Position numbers and translations under genes: made by a program | Source of the DNA: Raphanus sativus | Lineage: Eukaryota > Streptophyta > Magnoliopsida > Brassicales > Brassicaceae | Reading direction: 5' to 3' | Length of the DNA stretch: 64,000 nt | NCBI RefSeq assembly: GCF_000801105.2 | Contig: NC_079517.1 | Span: 22,639,579 to 22,703,578, forward strand | In this document: positions 21,482 through 32,028 of the stretch, piece after piece | How the letters are laid out: each line of letters begins with the position of its first letter | Numbering within the stretch: the first letter of the stretch is position 1 | The notes under the pieces: generated by a model | What the model was told of the DNA's origin: nothing | What the model saw: the letters and a program-made list of their open reading frames with translations, nothing else | Databases searched by the model: none

Positions 21482-22034
21482 CTAAAGTCATGTAAAACTA
21501 TTAAGGATTTAGGGTTTTGATTTTAAAATAAACAAGAACTAAAATCAACCAAATCAAATCACAAAATTTTTAAATCGGATTTAAGATGAAGAGAAGTTTG
21601 AAATCCGAATTGCTTGAACCACAAGTAAAGATTAGGGTTCTTGAGATCTTACCTTAATCTTTGCCGATCTTTTCTCCTTGGTTCCTCTTTTAGAAACCTT
21701 AAATAATCAACAATGAAAGTTTCAAAGTTGGATTAGTATGAGATCTAAGAACAATAGAAATCGAAATTAAGAGAGATAAGGAGTTGGCGGCTATTAGGGT
21801 TTTGGATGATCTTTGACGGCGCGGCTTGCACTGGGAGGTGACGGCGCGTCTGGAGTCGGATTGATGCGTGGTCTGCGGCGCTGGATTCGTCTCGTCAAGA
21901 GCTTCAATTTGATATATTACTCGCCGTCTGGATCCTTACGGTTAGGGAGATATGACGGTTTAAAGTTGCGGCTGAAATTAAGGTTTTGTGGTCGCTGGAT
22001 TTTAGCTAGGGTTTAGAGTCTCGTGCTGATAACG

Positions 22035-22219
22035 TGTTGTAAATAAAGAAGAGAAGAGAAGAGAAGATAGGAATTGGTGTGTCTTATTCATTGAGTAATG
22101 TATCCTTTATATAGGTATACAATAGCTTGGAGACCAAGTAGAACTTGGTGAGCAAGTAAACTTAGGAATCAAGTAAATCTAGAACATTCCATAATAGACA
22201 TCACACAATATTCATAACA
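22035..22219 (-). repeat. 5' LTR of copia-2
   Basis: 185 bp, identical by reading to 15845-16029 and followed by the CATTT duplicate. Confidence 0.95.
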
Positions 22220-22224
22220 CATTT

Positions 22225-22771
22225 CATATAAAGATTAATATAAAATTATATGATAATCCACGAGTATTTTTTTAAAGAAAATATTGTACTTAGATATTAT
22301 AAACAATATATTTTTAATCAATAATTTTTTTTTTACATTTTATTAGCAGTGGGCATTGGAATACCATTTAATTCGATTCGAATCCTTGCAGATTTAGTTC
22401 GGTTCAGGTTTGAGTTCGGTAATTTTTTTCAAAAATTAAAGTTGATATATACTTTAAATTTTCAAAATCTAAAAATAAAAAATAATATATAACATATAAA
22501 TTTGAATAATTCATGGCAAAATACTTAAATTTAACATAAAAATTGGTTTGCTTAAATATATGGATAAGAAATCAATAAATATTTTTAAGTACTTAGGTAT
22601 TTTAAGTATCATTTAGCTATTTTACACATGCATTTATAACTATTTGTATATATTTCCAAGTTTTTTGGACAACTTTAAAATGTCTTATATATTTTGTATA
22701 TTCTTTTAGATATTAAATTTAAAAATAGTTAATATATTTAAGTATATAAATCTAGTTCGAATATATTAAGA
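22225..22771. other. AT-rich intergenic DNA, nothing recognised
   Basis: Low-complexity AT-rich sequence; no frame, RNA gene or repeat boundary is supported. Confidence 0.5.
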
Positions 22772-23606
22772 ATGTTCACCTAGGGGGTGAATCCAAAAAT
22801 AAATATTTTTTAATGAGTTATTTTGGGTTCATCCCATAGATGAACATGTAGGTTGACCAACCAATAGAAATCAATTATTTCAAAATCGATATACTTTTAA
22901 AAAGAAACAAAATACTGTCAACTTATATTATGTTTTTAAATAAAATAAGAAGTAAATAAAAACAAAAAATAATAGTAGTTACAAAAAAGATTCTTTAAAA
23001 TTTTTTTTTTTAACATTTTGAAAAAACACTAAACCCTAAATCATAAATCCTAAACCCTTGGATAATCCTAAACTATAAACCCTAAACCATAGTATATGCA
23101 GGATTTTTTTTAATATTTTAACGTCATCATCAAGAATACTAAACCCTAAAATATATATCTTAAATCCTTGGGTAAACCCTTAACTCTTGATAATTCTAAA
23201 TTCTAAATAAAAAAAAAACTAAACACTAAAATACTAAACCTTAAAAATACTAAACCTTTAATCCAAATTCCTAAACTCTTTTTAGGATTAGGATTTAGTA
23301 TTTTTAAAATTTAGTGTTTAGTTTTTTTTTAAAAATTAAGGCTTATGGTTTATTCAAAGATTTATCCAAGGGTTTAGGGTTTACAGTTTAGGGTTCAGTG
23401 TTTTGACGACGACGTTAATTTTTTTTAATTCGCATATATTACTGTTTTTATTTATTTTTAACTTTTTATTTTTAAAATATAATATAATTTGACAATATTT
23501 TGTTTTATTTTTCAAAAGATATCAATTGTGAAATAACTGATTTTTATTGGTTGGTGAACCTAGAGGTTTAACACAGGGGGTGAACCCAAGAATAAGTTTT
23601 TCTTAA
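22772..23606. mobile_element. Foldback element with telomere-like interior repeats
   Basis: Left (22806-23020) and right (about 23390-23606) arms are inverted copies over 200 bp: TTGGGTTCATCCC and GGTTGACCAACCAATAG at left match the reverse of the right arm. Both inner flanks carry short AAACCCTAAA runs, in opposite orientation. An extra inverted copy of the end lies outside at about 22775-22800. There is no transposase. Superfamily is undetermined. Confidence 0.6.
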
Positions 23607-24175
23607 TCTTTAAACATTGTTCTAAGCCAATTTAGAAAAACAATGAGCTGAAGTTTAAAAAATGTTACCATTTCAGATTGTAAATCGAAAAAATTATCTC
23701 TTGTTTACAATATAGTAATGGTAAATAAATAAAAAAATCATTTTATTTATTTTATATGGTATATAATTATATTTCAAATATATCGACATAAATATATAGT
23801 ATATTTTAATATAAATATTTATTATCGAGACTTCCTACTCATATGTTTTTATTAACATTTGTATATTTGATGTAACAAAAAAATTAAACCATTAATCTCA
23901 AAAGATTGATGTGGTATTTTTTGGGTGCAAATTTCAAAATTGAAATATTAAGGTCTCAATACTCCTTCAATGCAAATTTCAAAATTAACATATTTATTGA
24001 TTTTTAAATTGTATATCGTTTAATTTAAACAATATTAAAATATATGTATAGATATAATTGTTTAATATGAATATCTATTAAATAAAAATTCACATTAATA
24101 TGATTTTATGATTATTTGCATCTTATTATAACAAAAAAAATTAAGAAATTGATCACAAAATTTTGAACAATTCTA
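23607..24175. other. AT-rich intergenic DNA, nothing recognised
   Basis: AT-rich sequence without a supported frame or repeat. Confidence 0.5.
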
Positions 24176-24455
24176 TTGCTTTACAATAGGAGGAGGCTAC
24201 TTTATATCCCTTTTACCCATCTTCCCGGACATGGGCTTGTCATCAAGATGCATATGTCTATCATCAACTACGTGTTGAATGGGACAAGAGAGGCACTTTC
24301 TCGGGAGCTCATAAGCTTTCCTAAGTTCGCGTTGCCATTCCAGGGGCAATCGCCTGCTCTTGTCCTCCTACACGTGATAACTGTGTGTTGGTAGCGTTAG
24401 ACTTGAGAGAAAATAATACTTATAAGCACTTGCCATCCTGGAGCATGGCCTAAAT
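24176..24455 (+). pseudogene. F-box/DUF295-type pseudogene fragment
   Basis: Nucleotide sequence around 24176-24300 (AGGAGGAGGCTACTT, CATCTTCCCGGACATGGG) is the reverse complement of the relic at 14100-14215. Downstream pieces are out of order or deleted, including an isolated match to the CHPG block near 24440. It is a severely rearranged copy, next to gene copy C, as the larger relic is next to copy B. Confidence 0.55.
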
Positions 24456-24697
24456 CTGAAATACAATTTTCAACATATTCGAACATTAATGTATTGATAT
24501 ATCTGAAAGTAGCAAATTGAATTGTATTATATTGATTCATAATGACAAAGAGAATCAAGGAACGACTTGAAATCAACATAGACTGTATTGAAAATTCAAT
24601 TAAACTAATTCAAAAGAAAAAAGAAAATTCAATTAAACAACTGTTTGAAAAAGTAAAGCAAAACCTAACACAGCCTTGGTCGTTCCCAACAACCACC

Positions 24698-25168
24698 TCA
24701 TTGCTCAAGTTCCATATCGACTTCGTCGTCATCACCGGGAAACCCCGAGACGATAACATCAATCTTGACTCGTATCCTCTCAATCTCCAGAGAATCAGAC
24801 ACGGACTCGTGTTTCTTTAAATCCAATATCTTCCTAGTTAACGTGCGCACGATATCAGAGTAAGAAGGGAGTTGGATCATCTCAAGAATCTTAAAGACGT
24901 TGGCTTTTATCTGCTCCCTATCGCCACCGATGAGCCACTCTCTATCGAACTCGTGGGTTTGACGAACGATTCGAGTTTCTAAGTTGCAGAGGTCTTCAGC
25001 ATCTTCGTCTGATAAATCTGAATCTGAGTTTGGTTTGGGGGCTCGCCTGTAAACCAATACGAAATCGAAGACAAAGTTAGGGTTCTTGCTCTTGTGTTGA
25101 GTGTCGGTGAAGACTGGGTCGAAGGAGACTAAAGAGTCAGGTTCGTCGCAACCCTCAAACCAGAACAT
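24698..25168 (-). CDS. Uncharacterised small acidic protein, copy C
   Basis: Complete 156-residue frame starting MFWFEGCDEPDSLVSF, colinear with copy A: FDFVLVYRRAP, Ser/Asp run, NLETRIVRQTHEFDREW, IGGDREQI, LDLKKHESVSD and an acidic C-terminus (GDDDEVDMELEQ). It is more diverged from A and B than they are from each other, yet intact, which argues that the frame is under selection. T-rich upstream blocks (25290-25420) resemble the A/B promoter module. Function unknown. Confidence 0.65.
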   Translation of the reverse strand: MFWFEGCDEPDSLVSFDPVFTDTQHKSKNPNFVFDFVLVYRRAPKPNSDSDLSDEDAEDLCNLETRIVRQTHEFDREWLIGGDREQIKANVFKILEMIQLPSYSDIVRTLTRKILDLKKHESVSDSLEIERIRVKIDVIVSGFPGDDDEVDMELEQ

Positions 25169-25427
25169 GATTCTGTTCTTGAAAGAAAGATTGATGAATA
25201 AGAAATTGGATTCGCTGTTTAGGTTGGGAGGAAGAGAGAGAGTTTGAAGAGAAAACAGAAATAGTTAAACTTGATCAGGTCTTTGGAGGTGTAGAAGTAA
25301 ACTCGTATTATATTAGGTTTTATTTTCCTTTTTTCGTTTACGCGTTTTCCTTTTTGTTTATATTTTCTTTTTTTGTTTATATTTTCTTTCTCTCATCTTT
25401 TCCTTTTTCAACTCGTATTTATATCAA

Positions 25428-25610
25428 CCAGCGGATCTGGGCTAGTGGCATTTGATGGATAACTCCAATAACAAATTTGTAGTAGTTTGATCCCCGCTAA
25501 CCATCCGAGCTGTCTTAAATGATAAGAATACATGTGATTATTCATTATTCAATTGATCTCGGTCGCTGAATCACCACAGTTATAAACAAAAAGTTTCGTT
25601 TTTAGTTCTC
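25428..25610 (+). mobile_element. SINE-like fragment
   Basis: GGATCTGGGCTAGTGGC resembles a Pol III A box and TAGTTTGATCCCCGC a B box, spaced about 50 nt apart as in tRNA-derived SINEs. No clear tail or duplication is seen. Confidence 0.35.
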
Positions 25611-27000
25611 TTCGGTTAAATATTATTTTATTATAATCTACATATTGATATTATTTTTTCTATATTATTATTAAAAATAAATTTTTCTTTCTTTCATGCC
25701 ATTAGATATAAATATTTTTTCTATAATATTAATTAAAATTATTTTTGTTTATTTACCATTTTCTCTAAAGTTTAGGAATAATCAATTGTTTTAATAATTT
25801 TAATAAATATTTAATCATAATATTTATATATTTTAATAATAAATAGTTAAAAAGTGATAGCTATTTAATAATCTAAATTTTGTCATGTTTTATTAGTTTT
25901 TAGTTGAATCATTAATTTATTAATTTAAATAATACAGATATTTCAAATTTTGTAATTAAAATTATATTTCGACTTTGACGAGTTAAGACTAATTCTTATT
26001 TTTTTGTGATGTAAAAGGTATTAATTAGAAAAAAACTTAATATATGTAAATACTAGATACTATGTGTATGTCATTTAGTTATTATGCTTCAGTTTTATTC
26101 AAAGGAAAAATATATATACAAAATTGGAGGCCATAGTATTGATTAAAAATTTAACGTTTTCATAATTCTCAGAAAGATAATATCAATAAACTATGTTATA
26201 GATATATGAATCATATTATGTTTATTTTCATCTGTTATAAGTATTGAATGTATTGTATTTATTGGTACATGAATCAATAGTTAAATAAGTAGGAGTAAGA
26301 GTTAGAACATAATTTTAAGTACTCTATCCGTTTCATTTTAATTTAATTTGTCTCTTCTAGACTTATGAACATATATTAATAAAACATGTAGTTTTATATA
26401 TTTCCAAGATAAAAATACAATTCTCTATACACCTAATTATATTTTAACCAATAGAAAAATATACAAAAAATCTTATTAATAAATTTTGCATTGAAATTCG
26501 AAAACGATATTTACTTTGAAACAAAATTTTTTCTCTAGAACGACAAGACAACTAATCTGAAACGGAGGAAGTATATATCTTCACAAAATTTATATTAATA
26601 TTTATTACAGTATACGTGGAATAATACTTTAACATGTATAAGTTTATTTTTAATAGCTAATTTATATTTTGTTATAATGAAGTAATATTTAACAGAAGAT
26701 AATCTTTTATAATAATTATGTTATACCAAATATATAAATATTTAATATTATCTTATTTTCTTATTTTATTAGAAAGAAGTTTCCTTTTTTATGTGCCATT
26801 AAAAAGGCTGTATATATTATTATTTTTGGTAGAAAAAAATCCAAATTAATTTTGACATAACACCAGATATACATCAACCGTAGTTACTAATGATTCAATT
26901 GCAGCTACCAATTTTACAAACACACAGTAATCACACATACACATTATCAGTATAATTTTATACACAAAATATGTTTCTTCCCACATGCCAATAGCTCTTG
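25611..27000. other. AT-rich intergenic DNA downstream of HAP2
   Basis: AT-rich noncoding DNA containing one MITE (26322-26571). The portion nearest 27000 probably holds the HAP2 3' UTR; no other gene is seen. Confidence 0.5.
26322..26571. mobile_element. Stowaway-like MITE
   Basis: 250 bp, TA duplication on both sides (26320-26321, 26572-26573), ends CTCTATCCGTTTCATTTT and TCTGAAACGGAGGAAG as imperfect inverted repeats of the CTCCCTCCGTTTC type (Tc1/mariner). It is related to the MITE at 38142-38379, sharing an internal AACCAATAGAAAAAT block. Confidence 0.85.
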
Positions 27001-30000
27001 TTAAATTTCTTCCTTTAGCCTTTCCCTCCTACGTCTGTCAGCGTGCACATCACGTGACATGACGATCCCGTGTTTGCCTACGCGCCTATGCTGCTTATGC
27101 TTGCCATCTTTATGGACTCGGTGAAGTTGTTGGTAATAGTGAGACTCGTTGTTGTCAGTACGCTCAAGCATCTTCTGCAAATTAACGTCGTCGTCCTGCC
27201 CACGATGATGACGGTGTTTGTGTCTCTGTTGTGTCGTCCTACGATGCTGTGTATGCGTTTTGACACCATGGCGAAGTTGGTGATGGTGAGGACGATGATG
27301 ATGGCGGTGGTTTACACCGTGTTCTCTAGTGTGTACTAATCTATGATGATGCTCTGAATCAAAATGATCTTCGTACCAATCGTATAATGGATCAAAGAGT
27401 CCCTTTTGGTGTAAGAGCCAGACAAGGACACAAGCTGTGAGTTTATATATAAACACAAGTACCGTTAGTTAATTCGTTTTGTAACTATAATTTAAGGTTT
27501 TGCTGTTGCGGTTTGAAACGCTTACTGGTTGGAAAAAGAGCGAGGAGGAGACCAAACATAACCATCCAGCTTAAGCAAATGTATTGAACATGGCAGCTGA
27601 AGTCAAAGAAACTCGAGCATTTGTTTCTGCACAGATCATTAATTCATCATCATTCTCAAAGAATGTCAAGAGAAGAGTTAAGCAAAAGTGTTTAACCTGC
27701 AAGTGTCTCCTGTGATGAAATCGACTAAACCATTCACGAGTTTGGTCCATATTAGCCTAATCGACTCAAAGAAACCTTTAGGACGAGTTTCTGGAATTTG
27801 AAATGGATTAGTAACCTGCAGTGTTTAAAAATACTTTTCACTCAGTGATCTGACAAGGACGTTCATCAGGTACCGAACCAAACTGTTAGAGGAAAAGAAC
27901 CTGAGTTCCATTGTCGAGTACAGTAGCTGTCGTGCTGAACTGACACTCGGCTCTGTCCACTTCGCTGAAATGTGAATCCTTAAGTATAGCTACACACACA
28001 GAAAAAAAAAACAAAGCATTTTTTTTTGTTATGCAAAGAATCAGGGAAACGTAAGAGTAACACTTCTAATGGTGGAGTTGAATCACCTGTGCACATATAT
28101 TTTGCAGCCTGATCTTTTGTAGGGTATAGCTTAAAAGATCTAGTTGTAACCTCATTTGGTTTTATAATGAAGTATTGTTCCTGAAACAATATATACAAGT
28201 TTGTAATATTCCTCTAAACAGTTATTGTTCTTTATAAGAATAACTGATCAGAGTAAGTTACCTCAACGAAAGCCACACCTTTGGAGCAATCAAACTGCGC
28301 AGGAGGAAATAAGATGCAATTACTATATGGAAGGAACTTTCAAGCCATCAGACGAGCAGATAAGATTCAGTTTTAGAAGGTGTTACCGTTAAGCTATAAG
28401 AAGCTTCTACTTCACCAGTATTCTTGGTTGTGACCGCAGCAACTCCAAATTGTGAAAGTGCCTCGAATGTCGGTATTACAATGTTTATGATCTTACCAGG
28501 ACTCCTACAACCACATAAACGTTACTTTACTTTATAATCATAGTTCTCATAAAAAAAAGGGTTGAAAACTTTTTAAATTTACTTCTGGAAAACGTATTCA
28601 ATATCATCAGCTCTTAGTTCAATCATTAGATTTGTGTTGAGTGTTTCCGTGACTCCAATGGAAAACGAGTGAGGCCCTGAGTTCTGTATCATATAAAAGA
28701 AAAAAATCTGATAAGCCAACCACAAATCTTTATGTTCAACTGATTCAGAAAACTATGAAAAGCTGAAAACATAACTGGATGTTGATTAATCCTCTCATAT
28801 CTTCCTTCTAGTCCATACAAAGGAAATTGGTGTCTGCTGATCCTGTTCACATCTGCCTGAAATAAAACTTGTATGAAACAATGTTAAAGAAAGGCTATAA
28901 CTTATAACTACTGACCTCGCGGAAGTTCCATAGTTGATTACGCAAGCAACTCCAGTATGGTGCAGCGCAGAAACTTGGTTGGTTGTTGAAAGCTTCGTAG
29001 CCAACACCAATCTTGTCACACTCTATGCCATCCAATGTAAACCTCACTCTCTCAAGCAGCATCCACATTGAGTAGTTTCCACCTAAGCTCCCTGGTTGTC
29101 CCTCTACAGCCGTCGTCTCTCTTGGGATTACAAGATAGAAGTCTTCAAAAGAAGGAATACTTGTGTAACCAGCAAAGTCTCCTATGAGATTAACCTTTAG
29201 GAAATTATCATTTGCAGTTGCTGTCCTATTTTCAGGACCAATGATCACTTCCTGCAATTAAAAAAATAATAATTTATAAAAGACTGAACAACTCAGAACA
29301 AAGCCAGTTTGAAGTAAACATACTGAAACTCTAGTTCCTGTCTTCAACTCCACACGCACGCTAAACCCTAGAGACCGTTGTCCGATGCTGAAAACGTGGA
29401 ACCTAGAGGAGAGAGATATCAATCAAAATTCAAGAAGCATAAGTGTAAGTAATAACATGGGAGGAGGATTCGTACCAGTCACCTGGAAAGCGTAGGCAAT
29501 GAGCAGTGTTTGCTTTGCCTTTTATCAACCTCTCAACTAATCAAAGTCAAGCGAAGAAAATGAGAGTTGTAATATTCTACGAAAACGTACAAAAGAGAGT
29601 GAATGTTTTGAAACAACGTACAGATATCTCCACAAGATGAAGGCAATCTTCGTTGCGGTCCACATGGACAACAGACAGGCTGAGTCTGAACTAGAACGTT
29701 GCCTTTTTCATCACGCAACCTGTTCCAGATAAGTATTACCCGTTAAGCTAAACAAGAAAGAAACAAATATAAAGAAAAAAATATATATATAAGAAAGCTT
29801 TTGCCTCTCGCATATTTCTACAATATCTGGTCCAGCATCTGGCTCACACTTTCGGGTCGTAACGTGAAACTCTTGAGGTTTATAAGGCACATCCTGGAGC
29901 AATATTAAAACAACTCATGTTAATATAATAATCATCAACTTCAAAACCAAACCCATTTAAAACTTTTAGTCAGTCAAACATACCCTAATGTAAGTTAGGT

Positions 30001-30408
30001 CATAGAGAGCATATGCTGCTGATTTGTTCACTGTGATAACCGGTGGGATCCGTACGGTTTGCATGTTGGTACTCGAGTTATCTTCAACCTCGACGATCTC
30101 GGCTACAATCGAAGCCTCTCCTCCGCTCTTATTCGTTAAGAGACCAACACGTTGATGAGTACATACAAGATTGCTATTATTCATCGCAAAAGTTAAAACA
30201 ACAGTTAGAGACTAAAGAGGCTTACGGAGCCACTGGGCACAGCGAGATTCAAGACGATCTTAGTTGTGCAATTGAGATTCCCTGAGTCGTTTGTCTTCTC
30301 GCACTTCTCGAGCTTTGATTTCGACAGTATCTCGAGTCCGCCCACTTCGTTAAACACTCCGAGGAAAGTTCCGGTGAATACATAAGCCATAAACAACGCG
30401 TGTTCCAT
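27001..30408 (-). CDS. HAP2: HAP2/GCS1 gamete fusogen, 16 exons, complete
   Basis: Sixteen exons splice in phase into 719 codons: 30408-30226, 30127-29984, 29893-29805, 29719-29622, 29536-29476, 29402-29324, 29251-28916, 28856-28776, 28683-28583, 28504-28387, 28294-28262, 28180-28087, 27989-27901, 27815-27697, 27626-27526, 27434-27001. It encodes the single-pass membrane protein on sperm that drives gamete membrane fusion after pollen tube delivery. Seen: an N-terminal signal-like hydrophobic stretch, Cys-rich ectodomain ([32 protein letters not shown]), a membrane segment ([12 protein letters not shown]) split across the last junction, and a His/Arg-rich cytoplasmic tail. Length is close to Arabidopsis HAP2 (about 705 residues). 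All introns are GT-AG except intron 3, read as GC-AG. No break is seen. Confidence 0.95.
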
Positions 30409-30563
30409 TTCTTTCAGAAGTCACTCTTTGTCTCTCTGCGAGACGCGAAATGAAAAATGGTGGTTTCTTGTGAGAAACTGCTTCGTCTTCTATTTTTCTC
30501 CAACCGTTGATTTGGTTTTCTATTTTCTTTCCTGGTAGAATTGGAGTTTAAGTGAACCGAACC
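30409..30563 (-). promoter_or_regulatory. HAP2 proximal promoter / 5' UTR
   Basis: About 155 bp between the HAP2 ATG and the SINE. No clear TATA box is seen. The next feature upstream is the SINE, so part of the original promoter lies beyond it. Confidence 0.4.
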
Positions 30564-30703
30564 GTCGGGTCGTTCGTAGCCAAGTGGCTGCTGAGCTCTG
30601 CCTTCGGGCCCTGACGTCGGGGGTTCGACCCCCACTTACCTCAGTTTGAGGATTAAAGGTCCAAAAGTGACCAGTTGACAAAAAAAAAAAAGTGAACCGA
30701 ACC
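30551..30703 (+). mobile_element. tRNA-derived SINE in the HAP2 promoter
   Basis: Body 30564-30690, flanked by a perfect 13-bp duplication AGTGAACCGAACC (30551-30563, 30691-30703). It has an A box (TAGCCAAGTGGC), a B box (GGTTCGACCCC) 40-odd nt later, a short tRNA-unrelated part and an A-tail, all features of a Pol III-transcribed SINE. It inserted opposite to HAP2, starting 156 bp upstream of its ATG. Confidence 0.9.
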
Positions 30704-31254
30704 AAACCAAGCCAATGTAAAAAAGTAAAATGTTTTTTTTAAAATTTTTTTTTTACTTCTATTCGGAACAAAAATAATACTGGATTTGATCATTTATAAT
30801 TTTATATCAATAAATGGACGAATTATTTGCAATATGTTCATGTAATAACTTATAATTTTACACATTCAATATTTTTGTTTTCTTACTAACCCAAAGTAGA
30901 TTTTGATCCGTGATTTTAAAATATGGAATTAATTTTTAAAAGAATTATTTAATAGTAATTATAATTGCATTCATAAGTTATATATTTTAAGTTTTATATA
31001 AATTTATTTAAATTTGTAACTATTTTTTATTTTAGTTAGTTTTAAGGTAGTTTTGAATTTATTTTTAAAAAAGATTCTATATAGACTTTCTTAATTTAAA
31101 TATTTAAAGTTCAAATGAAAATAATTTACGAGAATCATCATTTTTTAGTTAAGTGTATAATTTTATATCCTAGTTTTAAATTTATTAAATAAAACAAGAA
31201 CATTAAATTGATGTTAATATATTCATATTTTAAATTGAATGATCTGTTTAAAGG
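30704..31254. other. AT-rich intergenic DNA, nothing recognised
   Basis: AT-rich, no supported frame or repeat. Confidence 0.5.
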
Positions 31255-31658
31255 ACTTTTTCTTTTTGAAACTCATATTAACTCATTAAAGGAAGTTAGT
31301 TGGGAGCCATAATTGCTCCATTAACCACAGGGTTCTCAACTACATTCAACGCAAACTTTGCTAGCCCATCAGCTTGTAGGTTTTTCTCTCGAGAAATCCA
31401 AGCAAATGAAACAAAAGTAAAGGAGGAAGATAGAGATAAAATGTCTGCAACTACTCCATAGAACTCAGGAATGCATTTCCCAGAGTTTAGTGATTTGATC
31501 AGCTGGGCAGAGTCTGCTTCGAAGACCACCGACTTCATTCCCTCTCGTACGCTCAAGCGAACCGCCTCCCGGAGTGCTAAACCTTCTGCCATGAGAGCTG
31601 AAGCCACGAAGTCCATTCGCTTGTGGAAAGGACGATGTACAGAGGGAGAGAGGACTAC
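31255..31658 (-). pseudogene. LINE relic, 3' part (RNase H domain)
   Basis: Minus frame 31296-31616 encodes the end of a plant LINE RNase H domain: ALMAEGLALREAV, VVFEADSAQLI, ISREKNLQADGLAKFAL. It is the continuation of 36848-37370, separated by the gypsy-1 insertion. Sequence to about 31255 may be the LINE 3' UTR and tail. Confidence 0.8.
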
Positions 31659-32028
31659 TGATAGAGATGCGGAAGCTTAATAACGAAATCAAACTCAAAC
31701 TCTCCAGGAGAATTCGAATTCAAAGCCGGATCTTGTTCTTGACGAAACAGTCGACAAAACAAAGGGGTTTAAGAGTTCTTCTCTTCAAGCTCAAAGAAGC
31801 TCAGGTTGCAAAAGCAATAGATTAATTCCACGTAGTGATTACAATAGATCCCTAGGGTAATATATACACCAACTAAATAGATACAGATAACTCCCAATCG
31901 TAACTGAAATAAACCATCCTTATCTTTAATAAAACAAAACCGAAATAAAAATAACAAATTTCTTCCTTGCTATCCACGTAAGACGAGCAGTGTGCAAGTC
32001 TTCAACGGTCATAAGATGCGCTGCATCA
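31659..32028 (-). repeat. 3' LTR of gypsy-1
   Basis: 370 bp; on the minus strand it starts TGATGCAGC, and its first three bases also form the polyprotein stop codon. Confidence 0.95.

Larger units (their letters stand above)
20504..21652 (-). other. Predicted leader intron of copia-2
   Basis: Minus-strand donor AAG|GTAAGATC (GT at plus 21652-21651) and acceptor GGATAG|CC (AG at plus 20505-20504), just 5' of the gag ATG, delimit a 1149-nt putative intron. It contains the hairpin arrays listed separately. The splice sites are good matches to plant consensus, but splicing is inferred. Confidence 0.45.
15840..22224 (-). mobile_element. Copia-2: recent copia element, gag intact, pol decayed
   Basis: Minus-strand element at 15845-22219 with identical 185-bp LTRs (15845-16029 and 22035-22219) and a 5-bp duplication CATTT (15840-15844 and 22220-22224). 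A purine tract (AAGGGGAAG on minus) abuts the 3' LTR at 16030. The primer site region next to the 5' LTR (plus 22016-22034) reads TATCAGCACGAGACTC on minus. Gag (19772-20500) is open. Pol is broken throughout: a pre-integrase relic near 19080-19250, a scrambled integrase/RT region and a partial RNase H. Identical LTRs mean very recent insertion, so it moved as a non-autonomous copy or its LTRs were homogenised. Confidence 0.9.

Noticed and set aside
23020..23420. Telomere-type repeats as an interstitial telomere
   Set aside because: Short, degenerate, mirrored within the two arms of a foldback element.
27070..30285. Short independent frames across HAP2
   Set aside because: They are exons of HAP2 with intron read-through, or antisense shadows of them.
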